From contig OY747716.1 of the NCBI GenBank assembly GCA_963556495.2, forward strand, positions 32,414,818 to 32,478,817: a stretch of DNA of 64,000 nt, in the 5' to 3' direction. Shown here piece by piece: positions 9,806-22,744 of this stretch. Made by a program: the position numbers and the translations under genes. The stretch comes from Valencia hispanica (Eukaryota > Chordata > Actinopteri > Cyprinodontiformes > Valenciidae). Within the stretch, counting starts at the first letter, position 1, and every line of letters begins with the position of its first letter. The notes below the pieces were generated by a model. It ran no database searches. It saw nothing but the letters and a program-made list of their open reading frames with translations, and was not told where the DNA came from.

Positions 9806-11059
9806 ACATGTCATGCTTTAAAAAGATACATTTCGGAGAAAGCTGGAGTACAAAAACTACACTATGTCACAATAATACAACATATTTTGTATTAGATGTT
9901 TTTAACTCTCCATGCATATTACTATCCCAGTGGTTCCAGAAGATTATTTCAACACTTAAAAAAATCACTTTAGCAAAAATAATGGCCTACTATTCAGACA
10001 GATGGTCACAAACAATATGAATGTTTGCCCCATCTTTAGTAACCTAAGTCAACTTCATATATCAGTTATTGTTTATGGCTTTATCTTGATTTATTTAATA
10101 AACCTTTATTATTTTTTTTGCTTATCTATTTTATAGCAGGGTAAAAAGAAAGCACATTGCAGTCGGAGTCTAAATTGTCAATATTTTACCTCATGTCTCT
10201 GTCTTTCGAAGCAATTTCACTGAATCTCTTAATCAAAGCTCCAGAGTGGTGAAGGATATTTGGGATGAATGTTTTTGCCCTAAAATTAAATGGATCGCAT
10301 CTTTTTTCATTACATAGCCCTCCTTGGTTCCCTTCCCCCGGTTGGCACAGTTGATAAAGAACCTTGTAGAAATGCAAGAGGAATGTCCTCTGTCATTTAA
10401 GCCATTTAGCTACAAAGCATGTGGCGTTACCACAACAGTGGCCTTTTAGAGAATGACATATTCCATTGTCTCATATACAATGTCAGCTAATGATGAACAA
10501 TCCTGTAACTGTCAACCTGTGCTTGTGTCTTATGCTCTTTTCCAATTGCATTCTAGTTTAGTGTTCTTGTTGGCAATGAAAATAGGATGGCATAATGGCA
10601 GCTAATGGGGCTTTAATGGAGAGTGTCATGAAATAATCAATCTAAGGCAGAGAGCAGAGGAACAGTAGCACTAATGAATTTCTGCAACAATAAAACAATA
10701 TTTTCTTACAGCATCTTGTGAGGTTCAATGGCAATTTAAACAACCACAGACAATACCAGAAGGCCGCAGGTTTTTGAATTCAATTTGTAAACAGCTGTCA
10801 TCTCTGCAAAACAAACACAAAGGAAATATATATTTTAAATTCTATACTGTCTTTGCCACAGTTGAGTGCATAACAGTGTCAAAACAGCTTGGAAAAAGGG
10901 ATTGTTAAACATCAATGGCTTTCTTAGTACATTTCTTTCAAATTAAGCTTTAGACATTAAATTATTGCCAAATGTTGGTAACTTTAAAGTAATCCACACA
11001 GAAGAAATACAGAGAAATACATGCATAAATTGCATTTTGAAGTATTGAACACACTTACT
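9806..11059. other. Intergenic DNA with possible conserved element
   Basis: No gene. The stretch 10385-10760 is unusually complex and non-repetitive, with several TAATGA/TAATGG and ACAATG motifs, so it may be a conserved non-coding element. This cannot be shown without alignment. Confidence 0.35.
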
Positions 11060-11640
11060 GAAAATTGGTAAATACTTAGAAAGAACTTTTTTTGGCTTCT
11101 AAATGTCTTCCACATGAACAAAATAGTTGTATGTCTTCCTCAGGTGTGATTTTGATCCATTCCGCCATCTAAAACAGTCTTCAAATTTTCCAGAATCTGG
11201 AAGCCTCTGGTATGCACCATCATCTTCAAGACTTCAAAGTTTTAATTGGATTCAAGTTGACTGATTGGCTGTCCCGTATCAACTTTATTTACTTTCGATT
11301 GTTATCAAGAATGTTTTTCTTACATCTGTTTATTCTCCCTTCACTTATATGAATTCTGCCAGCAATATGTTGAAAAACAGTCCTCTACTATAATGTTTTC
11401 ACCATAAAACTTAATTCCTGGTGATTTTAACATGTTGTGCCTGTCCTTCTCTAATGATTGTGTGTGCATAACATCCAAATTTTCATCTGACTGTACTATA
11501 TTCTTCCAGTGTTTCTCCGGCTTGTCCAAATGTTCTGCAGCAAATTTTAAACAACATTCAACATGCTGTTTCTTCAGCTGTGAAGTCTTGTGCAGTGAGT
11601 GTGGATAGAAGTCATTACGGTTGAGTGGATTTATTCCCAA
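11060..11640 (-). pseudogene. Tc1-like transposase remnant
   Basis: The minus-strand peptide at 11640-11341 contains 'LKFAAEHLDKPEKHWKNIVQSDE', which matches the segment leading to the first catalytic Asp of Tc1 transposases. Further downstream on the minus strand (about 11280-11070) a degraded copy of the last catalytic block ('GQPISQLESN' where 'SPDLNPIE' is expected) and the 'TRGFQILENLKTVLDGGMDQ' tail can be read in other frames. The second Asp region is lost or unreadable. No TIRs were found. Ancient and inactive. Confidence 0.65.
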
Positions 11641-14614
11641 AAATAAGCGCTAAATTACAGGTATTTGTACAACTCTCTTGAAATGGCCCTTGACTCTTAA
11701 AACATATGAGTATTATTTCATCTTATGTCAGAAATATTCTACGAAGCACTGTGTCATGATTGGTTTAAGGTGAAATTATCTTATTTCCATTTCTAACAAT
11801 AGTCCTGATGGTGCTCACTGGAACAATCACAAGCATCAGTATGTTCCGCAACAGTGAGATTTTAAAGGTATTGAAAAAGCTCTTTGCCGTTTCCCATCAT
11901 TGCATGTTTCTTGTGTAATGCCTTGGACACAAGAAACCTTTACATAGGCCATTAGCTTCCAGTACATCAGCTGATATTATTTTACATTGATAGAGGGTAA
12001 AATTAATTTCTGGATACTAACAGAATTTGCGGCTGTTCAAGCCTTTTTTCCACCTTCTCATCATTTATTCAATATGTATTTCTTCTACTATTCCCCATTA
12101 CTTTGCATCACCTTATTTATGGACTAGATGTTGATTTTTATTTTTGTATCTGTAGACTACAGGCCTTGAATCTAATATATGATGTGAAATTCACTTTGAT
12201 TGGCCCATTAAAGAACAACTGAGAGAAATGTTGACATCTTCAGTACTGATATTTTTTCTGTTGTGTACCGTATTTAGCACTCAATCTGAATAACTGTAGT
12301 AGTCCTTCCTCTGCTTTATCATTCATCCTAAAATGATCCATGGCTAATTTGTGCAACAAGCTTATAGAACAGACACCAATGGAAAGTGTGTGCCTGGTTG
12401 TTGAGTTTATTTAACCTCCTACAGTCCAGCTCCTGGTGTACCATTGATAGGTCTGAGTCACTCATACTGACCTAGATGCCAACTCTGTTTGCACTACGGC
12501 CAGACATTCAGCAGTACCAGTGGGCCAAGAAAAGGAAAACAAAAGTGGATGGTATGCTGGGGGAGATGATTGTGTAGTAAGTTCAGGGCCAAAGCCATAC
12601 TTGATATGAAAAGACAGCTTTATTTCTTTTCGAAAATTTTCCAGACATTGTGACGAACATGAATTGACTTTACTGCCAAACCACAGCTTACTTCAAACGT
12701 TTTATCTAAAGACTGTGATTCAAGCAGGAAGTGGTCCACATTACAGCACAGTGCCAGGAGCTTTAGGGCCTTCACTGACTACAATTCTAATAATTTGGTT
12801 GAACAAGACTGCTGGCATTCTAGCTGTCTTCCACTGAGATATTAAATTACTTTTTTGTACTCTACTGGACTAGAAACTATTCTTGGACCATCTATCAGAA
12901 TATGATAAGTAGACCTCAGAGTGCCCAATAGATGGCCTCCCTCAAGGGGCCCTGCTGTAAGCAGCTATGATCAAGAAAGTAAAATTATTTGTTGTCACTT
13001 AGATAAGCTTTTTATTTTTGTTGCAGGCTTGACTTCCTCAAGCACAATAATCAATTCAGTATTTTGTGAGAAACAATAAAGAATGGGCAGTGTAGCCATT
13101 CTGGTCTCTAGTTCATATTTGAGCAATAGGATTTTAAGATTTCTACTTTGTCAATTTAAATCTGTAACCATTGTTAATCTGATGCTAAGAAAGGGACTCA
13201 TTGATTTTCATTGTCTCAAATTAAGATGCTTGCTACAACAACAAAGCATTGTTGAAGTAAGACACAAACGTTTTGGTATTCCGTTTTACAGAAGTCTGCC
13301 AGGATATGTACTCATCAAGAAGCTTTTCTGGTGCAAGATGTATTATCTTGTGGTTTGGTTGTTCAAGTTGTTTCAGAATAAATTCATGTTAAATGTTCTC
13401 TTTAACACAGACATGGAATTATTCCTCATGTTGCAGAAATAACCGTTCCGCTAAGACTAACCACAAAAGACTATTTATACACATTATCACTACTTGTTGT
13501 GTTAAATGTTTCAATTAACTTAAGTGCTAGAGACTATTACAAGTTTGAACTTTATATATCTATATGTTTTTAGTAGCCTGTATGCCTCGTTGATCTGATC
13601 TTATACACTTCAAAGTGAATTCTAAAAGCATTATTTCTGGATTTTTTTGTGTATAAGAAATAATAAGATGACTCGTGGTATGCTGTTTATTACAGAGTAC
13701 TATGGGTTAAAGTTATCAAGGACATTTGCTGTGAAACCATTTAAATGTTTTATACAGTCCCAAAAGTAACACCTGTTGTGTTTCTGGTCAAAAGTGACTG
13801 TGAACATTATGATTGTTTATAAAGGAAATTATCCCAAAACTTCACTTGACATTTTCTCAATTTTACAAGATTAGTGTATTCTCTCATTAACAAACAATAA
13901 CATACGAAAAGAAATAACCAGTCGATCAGATGTTTTATATACACACATCTCTTGGTTCTTTTCAGGAACACTGTCTGCAGTACTACACAAGTACTGTACA
14001 CTCTGTTTACTGAGTAGGTCAACCGTGATGGCTGTTGGTTGCACTCTTTTTAAGTTTTATTTAAACGTATCAGATTAAGGTGGGTTAAAATCAAATGTTT
14101 GTCACAATGAAACCAAATGCTTAAAATATGTATAATGTTCCTTAAACTTTGGAGCTATGCACCGGTTTGTGTGTCTTTATTCTGTTAAAATCACTCTCAA
14201 AATACTTTGAAATTTGTGGCTGTAACATGACAAAATCTGTGAAATGGCTTATATATACAGTCAATGAATGGCACTTTACCTGTGAGTGATTGTGCTCATA
14301 ATAAAGACAATTGCAAGCTTTAACTCAATTGGAATCCATTAATGCAAATAAAGATATGTGAAACCTGTTCTTGAGAAGACAGATTGGGTGCACAGTTCAA
14401 AATACTTTTTCAGCCACCTTGTAATGAACTTGGGTTCTGCTTTGATAGTTCAAAACCTCAGGTCCATAAAAGTGCTAAGAGCTGCAGCTTCTTTGTAGTT
14501 ACCTATTAAATACCTATTAAACTGGTATATTTGAATATGGTGTTTAAGTTTATCAGCATTACCACACTTTTACTAGGTACGTGCCGCAGGATATATATTA
14601 AAATTTGTTATATA
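11641..14614. other. AT-rich intergenic DNA
   Basis: About 3 kb without a supported gene, repeat family or RNA. The open frame at 13083-13442 has no recognisable domain and no codon-use support, so it is not called. Confidence 0.5.
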
Positions 14615-14616
14615 TA

Positions 14617-15988
14617 CAGTCGTGGCCAAAAGTTTTGAGAATTACATAAATATTGGAAATGGGAAAAGTTGCTGCTTAAGTTTTTATAATAGTAATTTGC
14701 ATATACTCCAGAATGTTAAGAACAGTGATCAGATGAATTGCATAGTCCTTCTTTGCCATGAAAATTCCAACACGGATGGACTGGAAAATTCCACTACATT
14801 TCATTGCTGTAAATAAAGGACCTGCTGAGATCATTTCAGTAATCGTCTTGTTAACTCAGGTAAGAATTTTGACGAGCACAAGGCTGGAGATCATTATGTC
14901 AGGCTGATTGGATTAGAATGGCAGACTTGACATGTTAAAAGGAGGGTGATGCTTGAAACGTTGTTGTTCCATTGTTAACCATGGTGACCTGCAAAGAAAC
15001 GCGTGCAGCCATCATTGCGTTGCATAAAAATGGCTTCACAGGCAAGGATATTGTGGCTACTAAAATTGCACCTAAATCAACAATTTATAGAATTATCAAG
15101 AACTTCAAGGAAAAAGGTTCAATTCTTGTTAAGAAGGCTTTAGGGCATCCAAGAAAGTCCATCAAGCCCCAGGATCGTCTCCTAAAGAGGATTCAGCTGT
15201 GGGATTGGAGTGCCACCAGTGCAGAGCTTGCTCAGGAATGGCAGCAGGCAGGTGTAAGCGCATCTGCACGCACAGTGAGGCGAAGACTTTTGGAAGATGG
15301 CCTGGTGTCAAGAAGGGCAGCAAAGAAGCCACTTCTCTCCAAAAAAAACATCAGGGACAGATTGATCTTCTGCAGAAAGTATGGTGAATGGACTGCTGAG
15401 GACTGGGGCAAAGTCATATTCTCCGATGAAGAATTGTACCAAAACACCCTCCAACAGCAACTTCTTCCAACGATCCAAAAACAGTTTGGTGAAGAGCAAT
15501 GCATTTTCCAGCACGATGGAGCACCGTGCCATAAGGCAAAAGTGATAACTAAATGGCTCGGGGACCAACACGTTGAAATTTTGGGTCCATGGCCTGGAAA
15601 TTCCCCAGATCTTAATCCCATTGAGAACTTGTGGTCAGTCCTCAAGAAGCGGGTGGACCAACAAAAACCCACTAATTCTGACAAACTCCAAGAAGTGATT
15701 ATGAAAGAATGGGTTGCTATCAGTCAGGATTTGGCCCAGAAGTTGATTGAGAGCATGCCCAGTCGAATTGCAGAGGTCCTGAAAAAGAAGGACCAACACT
15801 GCAAATACTGACTCTTTGCATAAATGTCATGTAATTGTCAATAAAAGCCATTGAAACGTATAAAGTGCTTGTAATTATTTTTCAGTACATCACAGAAACA
15901 ACTGAAACAAAGATCTAAAAGTAGTTTTGCAGCAAACTTTGTGAAAACTAATATTTGTGTCATTCTCAAAACTTTTGGCCACAACTGT
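14617..15988 (+). mobile_element. Tc1/mariner element, internally deleted
   Basis: A 1,372-bp element is bounded by TA dinucleotides (14615-14616 and 15989-15990). Its ends are near-perfect inverted repeats beginning CAGTYGTGGCCAAAAG, matching over about 40 bp with a few mismatches. It contains one transposase reading frame on the plus strand. This is the best-bounded Tc1 element here after the one at 33.1 kb. Inactive because of the internal deletion in the transposase. Confidence 0.92.
14981..15811 (+). pseudogene. Tc1-type transposase with in-frame deletion
   Basis: The first ATG (14981) gives 276 residues; relatives are about 340. Residues 5-110 form the paired-type helix-turn-helix DNA-binding region. 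Catalytic residues are present: D149 ('IFSDE'), D179 ('FQHDGAPCHK') and E215 ('NPIENLW'). D179 and E215 are separated by 35 residues, a DD35E spacing instead of the classic 34. Only 29 residues separate D149 from D179, where about 90 are normal, so roughly 60 residues were lost in frame right after 'SDE'. Such a protein would lack the middle of the catalytic fold. It could only act, if at all, as a DNA-binding competitor. Confidence 0.9.
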
Positions 15989-15990
15989 AT

Positions 15991-18218
15991 ATATATACAT
16001 ATATGACATTTCAGAAACTGGCATATTCGAAAAGGTATTAGCACCTTTCTGCGCTGACATATTTTTCACATATATGGCGCATTATTCATGCTTTACAAGG
16101 TAATCTAAAATTATTCAAACCTCTGGAAGACTTAGCTTTGAAGTAATCTTTTATTTTACTAGCATGCTTCTTCGGAGAGATCCCTGTCTCCTTTATTACC
16201 CGAAAACAAACTTCTTGGTTGAATGAAAAATCTGCCAGGGATGTAAATAATTTGGGGTTTAACTATAAACACTATACCTTGTAATTTTTCAGCATAACTT
16301 CAAGCACCTCATAATAGTTTTTTGCATGTTACATTAAATGTGAAAAACAATGATTCATATGTTTGTGGTTTAAGTTAGGCCTAAGGATAAGCAGCCCAGG
16401 TTTAAATTGCTTAAAGAAATGCTGTCTTATAGGTAGCATAGCTTGCATTTATTGAGGATATATTTATTTCAGTCACCTGAGACTTGGCTTGAACTCTCCG
16501 CAGAAGACTTGAGACTTGACTTTGATTTGACAAAAAAGGACTTGTGAAGATCACTGTGTGTTGTGATGTATCCTTTGTATGCCTTGATATGCTACATTCT
16601 GTCTCTCAGGTAAAGTAGGAGTGTTTTGGAGAACTACTGATTGGGAACACTTGGGTCTAATTTTACCTGTCTATTTAAGCCTGGCTGCTCCTCCTACCAG
16701 TGGCTTTCCTTACTATCCCCATAGTAGGCAGTCTGCAGACTATTTGGTTTGGCTTTGCTTCGCTTCGCTTTGCTTTGCTTATGTTTTGCTTATGTTTTGG
16801 CTTGTTTGTGTTACACCATATGCACATTCCCACTTCCATAAACATCCACACCAAACACAACTAAAACATGGACTCACATCCTATACATTAATCATTCCTG
16901 GCTATTTTTTTTTTTTTTTTGCCTCAACTTAAGTTTATTCAATAAAAACATTTAATTGGCTGCTGAAATTAATGTTTTTCCTCTTTTTGTTATAACCACA
17001 CGTGACATTGTTTGCAGATAAAAGGGTATGATTTTAGCCTTCAAGGTACACATGCTTGAATAATCTGAAAGAGTCACTCATTTATAACTGAGAAAACATG
17101 TTTTGAAAAGGGGTCATTATTTAAGAAGTGTTAGAGTTGTCTAAAGCCATGCTGTCATGTTTCTGAAAGAGCTGAATTTTTATTTTATTTTTTTGAATGG
17201 CAGAAATAGCTCAAAGATTGGAGAAGTAGTTTAAGTGAAGAGTGTGAAAAGCATTCACACAACAACTTGTAAAGTGCACAAAATAGAGCATAGATATCAA
17301 TTGGAAGGAAAACGATGCATGTTTTTCAAAAGATTTGACATAAAAATTGAAAAACTGTCGCCTGCATTTATTCAACCCCTTTCGCTCCTATTCATCAGCT
17401 ACTTTATGGTTGCACTCAAATTACCTCGGTCTTAATTTAAATCTACTGCAGTCTGGCAACATTTTTGCGCCTCCCTCCCATTCCTCCAAATTAACTAAAT
17501 TCAGTATTTCTATGAGAGTGATGTTTAGGATGAACAGATATGAGCAGGAGCCAAACTTGAAAAAAAATCTTGTTATATCATTTGCTAAATGTGTGTCACG
17601 AGGAATATCTTTAATCAATATTCACTCGTCTAATCCCCTTCTGCCTGCCCTCTCACTTTTCAAATTATGGATCTGCCTGACTGTTTTACAGTATGTATTA
17701 CATTTTGTCATCGAATTCTTCCTCCAAAACCACACCCTCCATCACTGCCGAGCACTTCTGCAGAGCTCTGATCAATTACAAGCTGGGCTGCCAAGCGATC
17801 GAGTCTATAATAACACAATCTCTCTATCTTGTTCTGCTGCAGTAAATTACCTTAGCTGCAGGACAAGCCTCTCACCTCGACCAATCCTGGAGGAATCTTA
17901 GTGATTGCCCAAGCTTTACATCAAACATATAGTCAGGTGTCCTGTAATGGGAATCAACACCAAGTCTAGTCTGATTTAAACGTTAGTGTATAGGTTGGAA
18001 TCAATCAAAGGGCTGAGCATACTTTTTTCTTTTACGATAACACAGGGTCAGGGGTATATGTTTGAGTGAGATGTGGATGAGGAAGCAGAGAAGACATTCC
18101 ATACATCTATTCCATTGATACCTTCCACTGGAGATTTTAGTTTGAAATTACAGCGTTCTAAAATCAGCAAACTAGCTTTACACATTTACCGTCAGTCAAA
18201 CCAAACTCTGACTTGTTC
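15991..18218. other. Intergenic DNA, possible conserved element
   Basis: No gene supported. 16745-16800 is a simple CTTTG-type low-complexity stretch and 16904-16920 a T run. The stretch 17620-17900 is of high complexity, with few simple repeats and moderate GC, and may be conserved non-coding DNA. The open frame at 17347-17901 has no recognisable protein content. Confidence 0.4.
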
Positions 18219-18450
18219 TTGTCATGTTTCAAGATGTGGACTTAGATGCAGGACAGAGATAGATGTTGAAAAATACTATTTTAATGTAGGTCTCGATCAG
18301 AAACACAACCAGGGTTCAGGAATTTAATCGACTGGGTACTGACGAGAATCAACAAACAACGACGAATCAGCAAAGACATCCCAGACAGCAGCTGACTCCG
18401 CCCCAGATCCAATGCCAGGCCGGCACTTCCGCATCTCAGTCAGAACCATT
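18219..18450 (+). repeat. Retroposon-like interspersed repeat (weak)
   Basis: Starts 'tgtcatgttt' and runs through 'gacttagatgcaggacaga' to a GC-richer 3' part. The layout resembles segments at 41.06 kb and 61.62 kb, which also begin with tgtcat and then a description-poor A-rich stretch. The family is unknown. Confidence 0.3.
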
Positions 18451-21160
18451 TTTTGACTGCCACATGAAGCTTGTTGGCTTCAGGAGGCAGAAACATATCA
18501 GTTTGCAGACTCAGATCTGTGCTGGGCCAGAATCGGTAAAACGAGTGAGGGAAGACGCAGAGACGATGTTTGTGGAAGACGAAGTGGAAAACACAGTGAC
18601 GACACATTCATTTGGATCAAAAACATATATTTGTAAGTTACACATTTTATTCATATGAGGATAACACATTTTTTCTTTTTCAAGAGAGCCTTGTGTGTTT
18701 TTTTTTCAACCTTAACATAGCCGAGTTAACTAAGTTGAGCTAGCTTACACTTTTTATGTGTTTAGAGAAGTGCACATAAAACTGTGAAAATTTGATGTTT
18801 AATCAAATGTACAACTTTTTTAAAACGTATGTCCACTAGTATAGATATTTATTTTTAAGGTGTTTGGTATTGCTCTGCTGTGACAATTTTCTTTTTTAGA
18901 ATTATTTTCTTTGAATACTGAACTTTGTTTACACCTTATTATTTATATATGGTCATGTTTGTATTATTTGTATTACATAATTGTTTATGAAATGCAATAT
19001 TAGTTTGCTCCAAGTATTTAATATTGGTATGATCATATTTTTAATATATGTAGTTAAATATCTCCATCGTTCATTGATGTTTTGTCAGTATTGCTAGGTG
19101 ATATATATTTTAAGTCTGTGAGTTATCTGTAACTCTGAGGGGTTTTAGTTTTTATGAGATTCTAATTGTAGTCACACATTGCCTGCCTGTTTCAACTGCA
19201 GGAAAACCCGTTGCGTGGTTTACTGAACTGTTCCTTCTGTTAATTCATTGTTTTTCCTGGCGATTTACATTAGTGTAGTACTTCTCAATCACTGTCTGGG
19301 AAGCCACGATAGACAGGAGGACTGTTTAGTATTAGTGTCTATTCATGCCTGAACAATAAGGAAGTCTCCAGTGACTAGGTGGCAACTGTGCTCAAACCTA
19401 CCAACAGCCTGCCTGTTTATCCAGTAGAAGAAGTAGTTTACAGGCATACCGGTGTACAGAACTGGCGGAGTGGGCTGCTGGGATGAGGAAAGTGTGGGCA
19501 GAGTCGTGGAATTTAACAACAAAAATACACAGTAAACGCTGAACTCGCTGATATCAGGGAGCCGAGACAGCTGTACAGTAGTTTCTCTAGTATTTGGCCG
19601 CTGTTGGTTCTGTACCTGTTGTTACCTGGTGACGTGGGGTTGGGCCGACTTTTCTCTTCCACATAGATAAAATAAACCAGCCAGCCAGCCAAAAAAATAA
19701 AAAAAATAGCTCACTGAAACACCAACACTCAAGGCTCAGGGCTAGGGAGTTTTATGAATCAGGGGCATGACTTTTCTATAAGTTTTGTCAGTACACGCTG
19801 ACGACTACTGATAGTGAAGAATCCTATCAGAAACATGAAGAAGAAGCAAGCTAGCGGGAACCAGTCATGCCAGTTAACTCTTGAACATTTAAATAAATCA
19901 GTAGAAGCGAGGCGAGAGGTTGTTGAAGGTTTTTTTGCTCTGTAGGTCAATTCAGATTTTCTTTTAGGAAGAAAACAACAAAGTTCATTTTTGGTGAAGC
20001 AATGCAAACGGAAGGCTGCAGCAACATGAAAGCTAAACACAAAAACACTGACAGTCATGGAGATGTTTGGGAAGTGTGCACAATGGTTTACTGTTTGCAG
20101 TTCTCATTATGAAAAATGTTTTGGGGCTTGAGATTTTCTTTTACCTGTGGAAAAATGAGATTTTTGTTAAGTACATCATGTTTTTTTTAATTACAAGTAA
20201 ATTCTTGAACCACGGCCCTGTTATATCTGAAAATATTTGTAAGTAAGAGTAAATGTGGATCTCTGGTTATTGATTTGTTCAATTGTTTTCACTCACTCCG
20301 TAATCAAACACTTTTTGTGTTAATAAATATGCCTAGAATGGAAAAAGTGAAATTTGAGAAATAATAAAATGGATTTCATAGGGCCTAATGAAGTTTGTGG
20401 TTATGAAACAAAAAACTGTAGGTTACAGAGGCAAATAAAGTTCTATACCTATTTGAAAAGAAATAAGCTGATGAAACTGACAAGTGACTAATGTTTAAAG
20501 TTTAAAAATGAATTGAATGTTACTGTGTTTATAAAATGTGCCGCAACAACGAAGTGTTTGCTGCTTATTTGATTAATCTGTTTTAATAATCAGCCATTTA
20601 TATGCAGAATACTGGTGCCAGTGGCCTCTCATCCTGGATCTCATTCCTGTAGGCTGACTCTTTGTTTTTTTAAATATGTGTTGTTGTTTTTTTTAAATAG
20701 GAGCTGTCAGGAACAACCACGGTTGCACCTCAGCAGCTGATACTGAAATCGATTCTCATGCCATATGATGGTTCAATCTAGCATCTGACAGTGGAGGTGG
20801 CCGGAAAGACCGCTCAAGAGCTAAGGAGTCATTTTCTGAGGTAGATTTGACATGAACTGCAAACACAATGTTCTACACATTTTTACATACAATGTTTTTG
20901 ATCATTTGTAGAGTTTTATGGAGATGATGGTTAATGTTGTCCAGTGTTTCCTCCTCATATGTTGCTCCACCACAGTTCTAAACAGGTCATACTGCCTACT
21001 TGGTACAAAACTGGCCTTTACCAGTTTCTGTGAAATGATTAACATTTTTACTAAACAGAAAGCAACAACCCACACTTTATTCCCACCTTAAACCTAACCA
21101 TAGCTTAAACATTTTCTCATAAAATAAAATTTAATAGTTAGCAAGCTAATGATAACTATA
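18451..21160. other. AT-rich intergenic DNA
   Basis: No gene or clear repeat. A small (CCAG)n run lies at about 19676-19690. The region 20700-20850 is non-repetitive but not recognised. Confidence 0.5.
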
Positions 21161-21337
21161 CAGTGGTGTGAAAAAGTGTTTGCCCCCTTCTTGATTTCTT
21201 ATTTTTTTTACATGTTTGTCAAACTTAAATGTTTCAGATCTTCAAACTAATTTGAATATTGGTCAAAGACAACACAAAGAAACACAAAATGTAATTATTA
21301 AATTAAGGTTTTTATTATTGTTGAGGCTATGGCCTTT

Positions 21338-21397
21338 ACTGAACGAACTGGATCTCCCAGCATCCTTTCACTGAACGAACTGCATCTCCCAGCACCC
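21338..21397. repeat. Tandem ~32-bp repeat in LTR U3
   Basis: The unit 'actgaacgaactg-atctcc' followed by 'cagca' occurs twice in tandem just upstream of the presumed LTR promoter. Direct repeats in this position often act as enhancers in LTRs; the role here is inferred. Confidence 0.7.
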
Positions 21398-21422
21398 ATT
21401 GCGCTGCCCTCGACCCATTCTC

Positions 21423-21464
21423 ATTGGTCTGTGGCCAGTGATGACATCACAGAGTTGATAAAAG
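21423..21464 (+). promoter_or_regulatory. LTR core promoter candidate
   Basis: Within about 40 bp there is ATTGG (inverse CCAAT) at 21423-21427, a CRE-like TGACATCA at 21442-21449 and a TATA-like GATAAAAG at 21457-21464. The order and spacing are typical of retroviral U3 promoters. No transcript evidence is available. Confidence 0.55.
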
Positions 21465-22620
21465 CAGCGCGAATATTGAAATCTTGGTCTCTTTTGGTCC
21501 CAGAGCGGTGCCTGTGAGGAGACGCTTTAATCCACTGCTAGCATTTTCCCCTTTTTCCGTTCAAACTTGCTGGACCAGGAAGAACTTCCTTTTTAAACTT
21601 CGAAGTGAATCGGCCGAGCAAACAGACTCCTTGTCAGCGTAACCGAGGAGTCAGCTGGCCATCTGAGCTCTACTGAAAACAGGCCTGAGTCCCTCAGCGC
21701 CTAAAAGTTGGACGTCCGCTTGTCCGACCTCGGTTTTGCGCAAACCGCTCCTTTAAACTGGACACTTTCTACGTTCTTCGTCGTGGACTGTGGAGAGCTG
21801 CCCCCACCAAGTAGGATTAAACTGATTTATATCTCTCGGTCTGGGTAGAGGAGAATTTGGTCTTGACGGTTAATATCCGTTTTCTGTTGGTTAAAATAAG
21901 TCTGTAAACTTGTTAACCACTGTTATTTTTGGTCGTCTGTCGCTGTACACCGACCCTGAATGTGTATGCTTTTTTTGTTTTATTATTTGACTTTGGTTGC
22001 AACCAGAAGCAGTATATTATATTGTATTATTTCCTTGTTTGTTTATTGTCCGCTGCGGTCGGCGTGTGTCTGTTTAGACAGGTTGCGTGGACTCAGTAGA
22101 TCTCCTTTCTCCGTCGCCCCCGTTTCCTTTGTCCAAGCCACCATTGCTTATGAAACTAGCCTTTGTTGAATCGCCACGCGGTCTTCCTTTGTCTTTCTTT
22201 GTCTTTCTTTGTGAACCGATCGCACCAATTGATAAGGCTTGAGTTATTTATCGCATTGAAGGGGTGAGCTGAACCCCCCCCCCCCTTCATTCGCTCGCTG
22301 TCTCCCACACACACACACATCCGCACACACAGACGCCCCCTTCCCTCGACGTTAACTTTGTTCTATATTTTTGCATGCGTTAGAATAGATGGAAATTATG
22401 AATGAAATGTAATCAGTAAGGTGACCTATTTCATTAATAAATTCCCTTAAGTAACGAGAAGTTTTCTATGCTATTTCAGTGTGTGCTGTGAAGTTTGTTT
22501 TAACCCCGCGGACGAACTCTACGCCTTTTCAGAGAGACTGACAGTCTGGTTTAATTAAAATTATCTCATTTATGAGATTGGTGCCCAGAAATCTTTAATA
22601 AACAGGTTAAGCTCGAACGT

Positions 22621-22667
22621 CATCAATAATTATATTAATATTAAATTATTGATTATAATTATTGATG
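22621..22667. other. 14-bp inverted repeat in LTR
   Basis: CATCAATAATTATA (22621-22634) is perfectly complementary in inverse order to 22654-22667, with a 19-nt AT-only loop. It lies about 20 nt after the LTR AATAAA, so the transcript 3' end could form this hairpin. Confidence 0.7.
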
Positions 22668-22744
22668 CTCAGAAAACCAGACAACAACTTTTTATTAGTA
22701 GTAGTTACAACATTATTGAGGTAGAAAAAAACACAAACCTACAT

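Larger units (their letters stand above)
21319..22712 (+). mobile_element. Solo LTR, 1.39 kb
   Basis: The insert begins TGTTG and ends CAACA (5-bp inverted termini obeying the TG...CA rule) and is flanked by a TTAT duplication (21315-21318 and 22713-22716). The Tc1 sequence reads continuously across the site when it is removed. It is richer in GC than its surroundings and has a promoter-like region near its start and AATAAA at 22597-22602, which set the plus orientation. No internal retroelement genes flank it, so it is a product of LTR-LTR recombination. The family (ERV or Gypsy/BEL) is not resolved. Confidence 0.82.

Noticed and set aside
13083..13442. 119-codon plus-strand frame
   Set aside because: No domain recognised, composition as expected from AT-rich non-coding DNA.
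17347..17901. 184-codon plus-strand frame
   Set aside because: Starts without context in AT-rich DNA, no domain, low-complexity composition. Probably chance, although the DNA may be conserved for other reasons.
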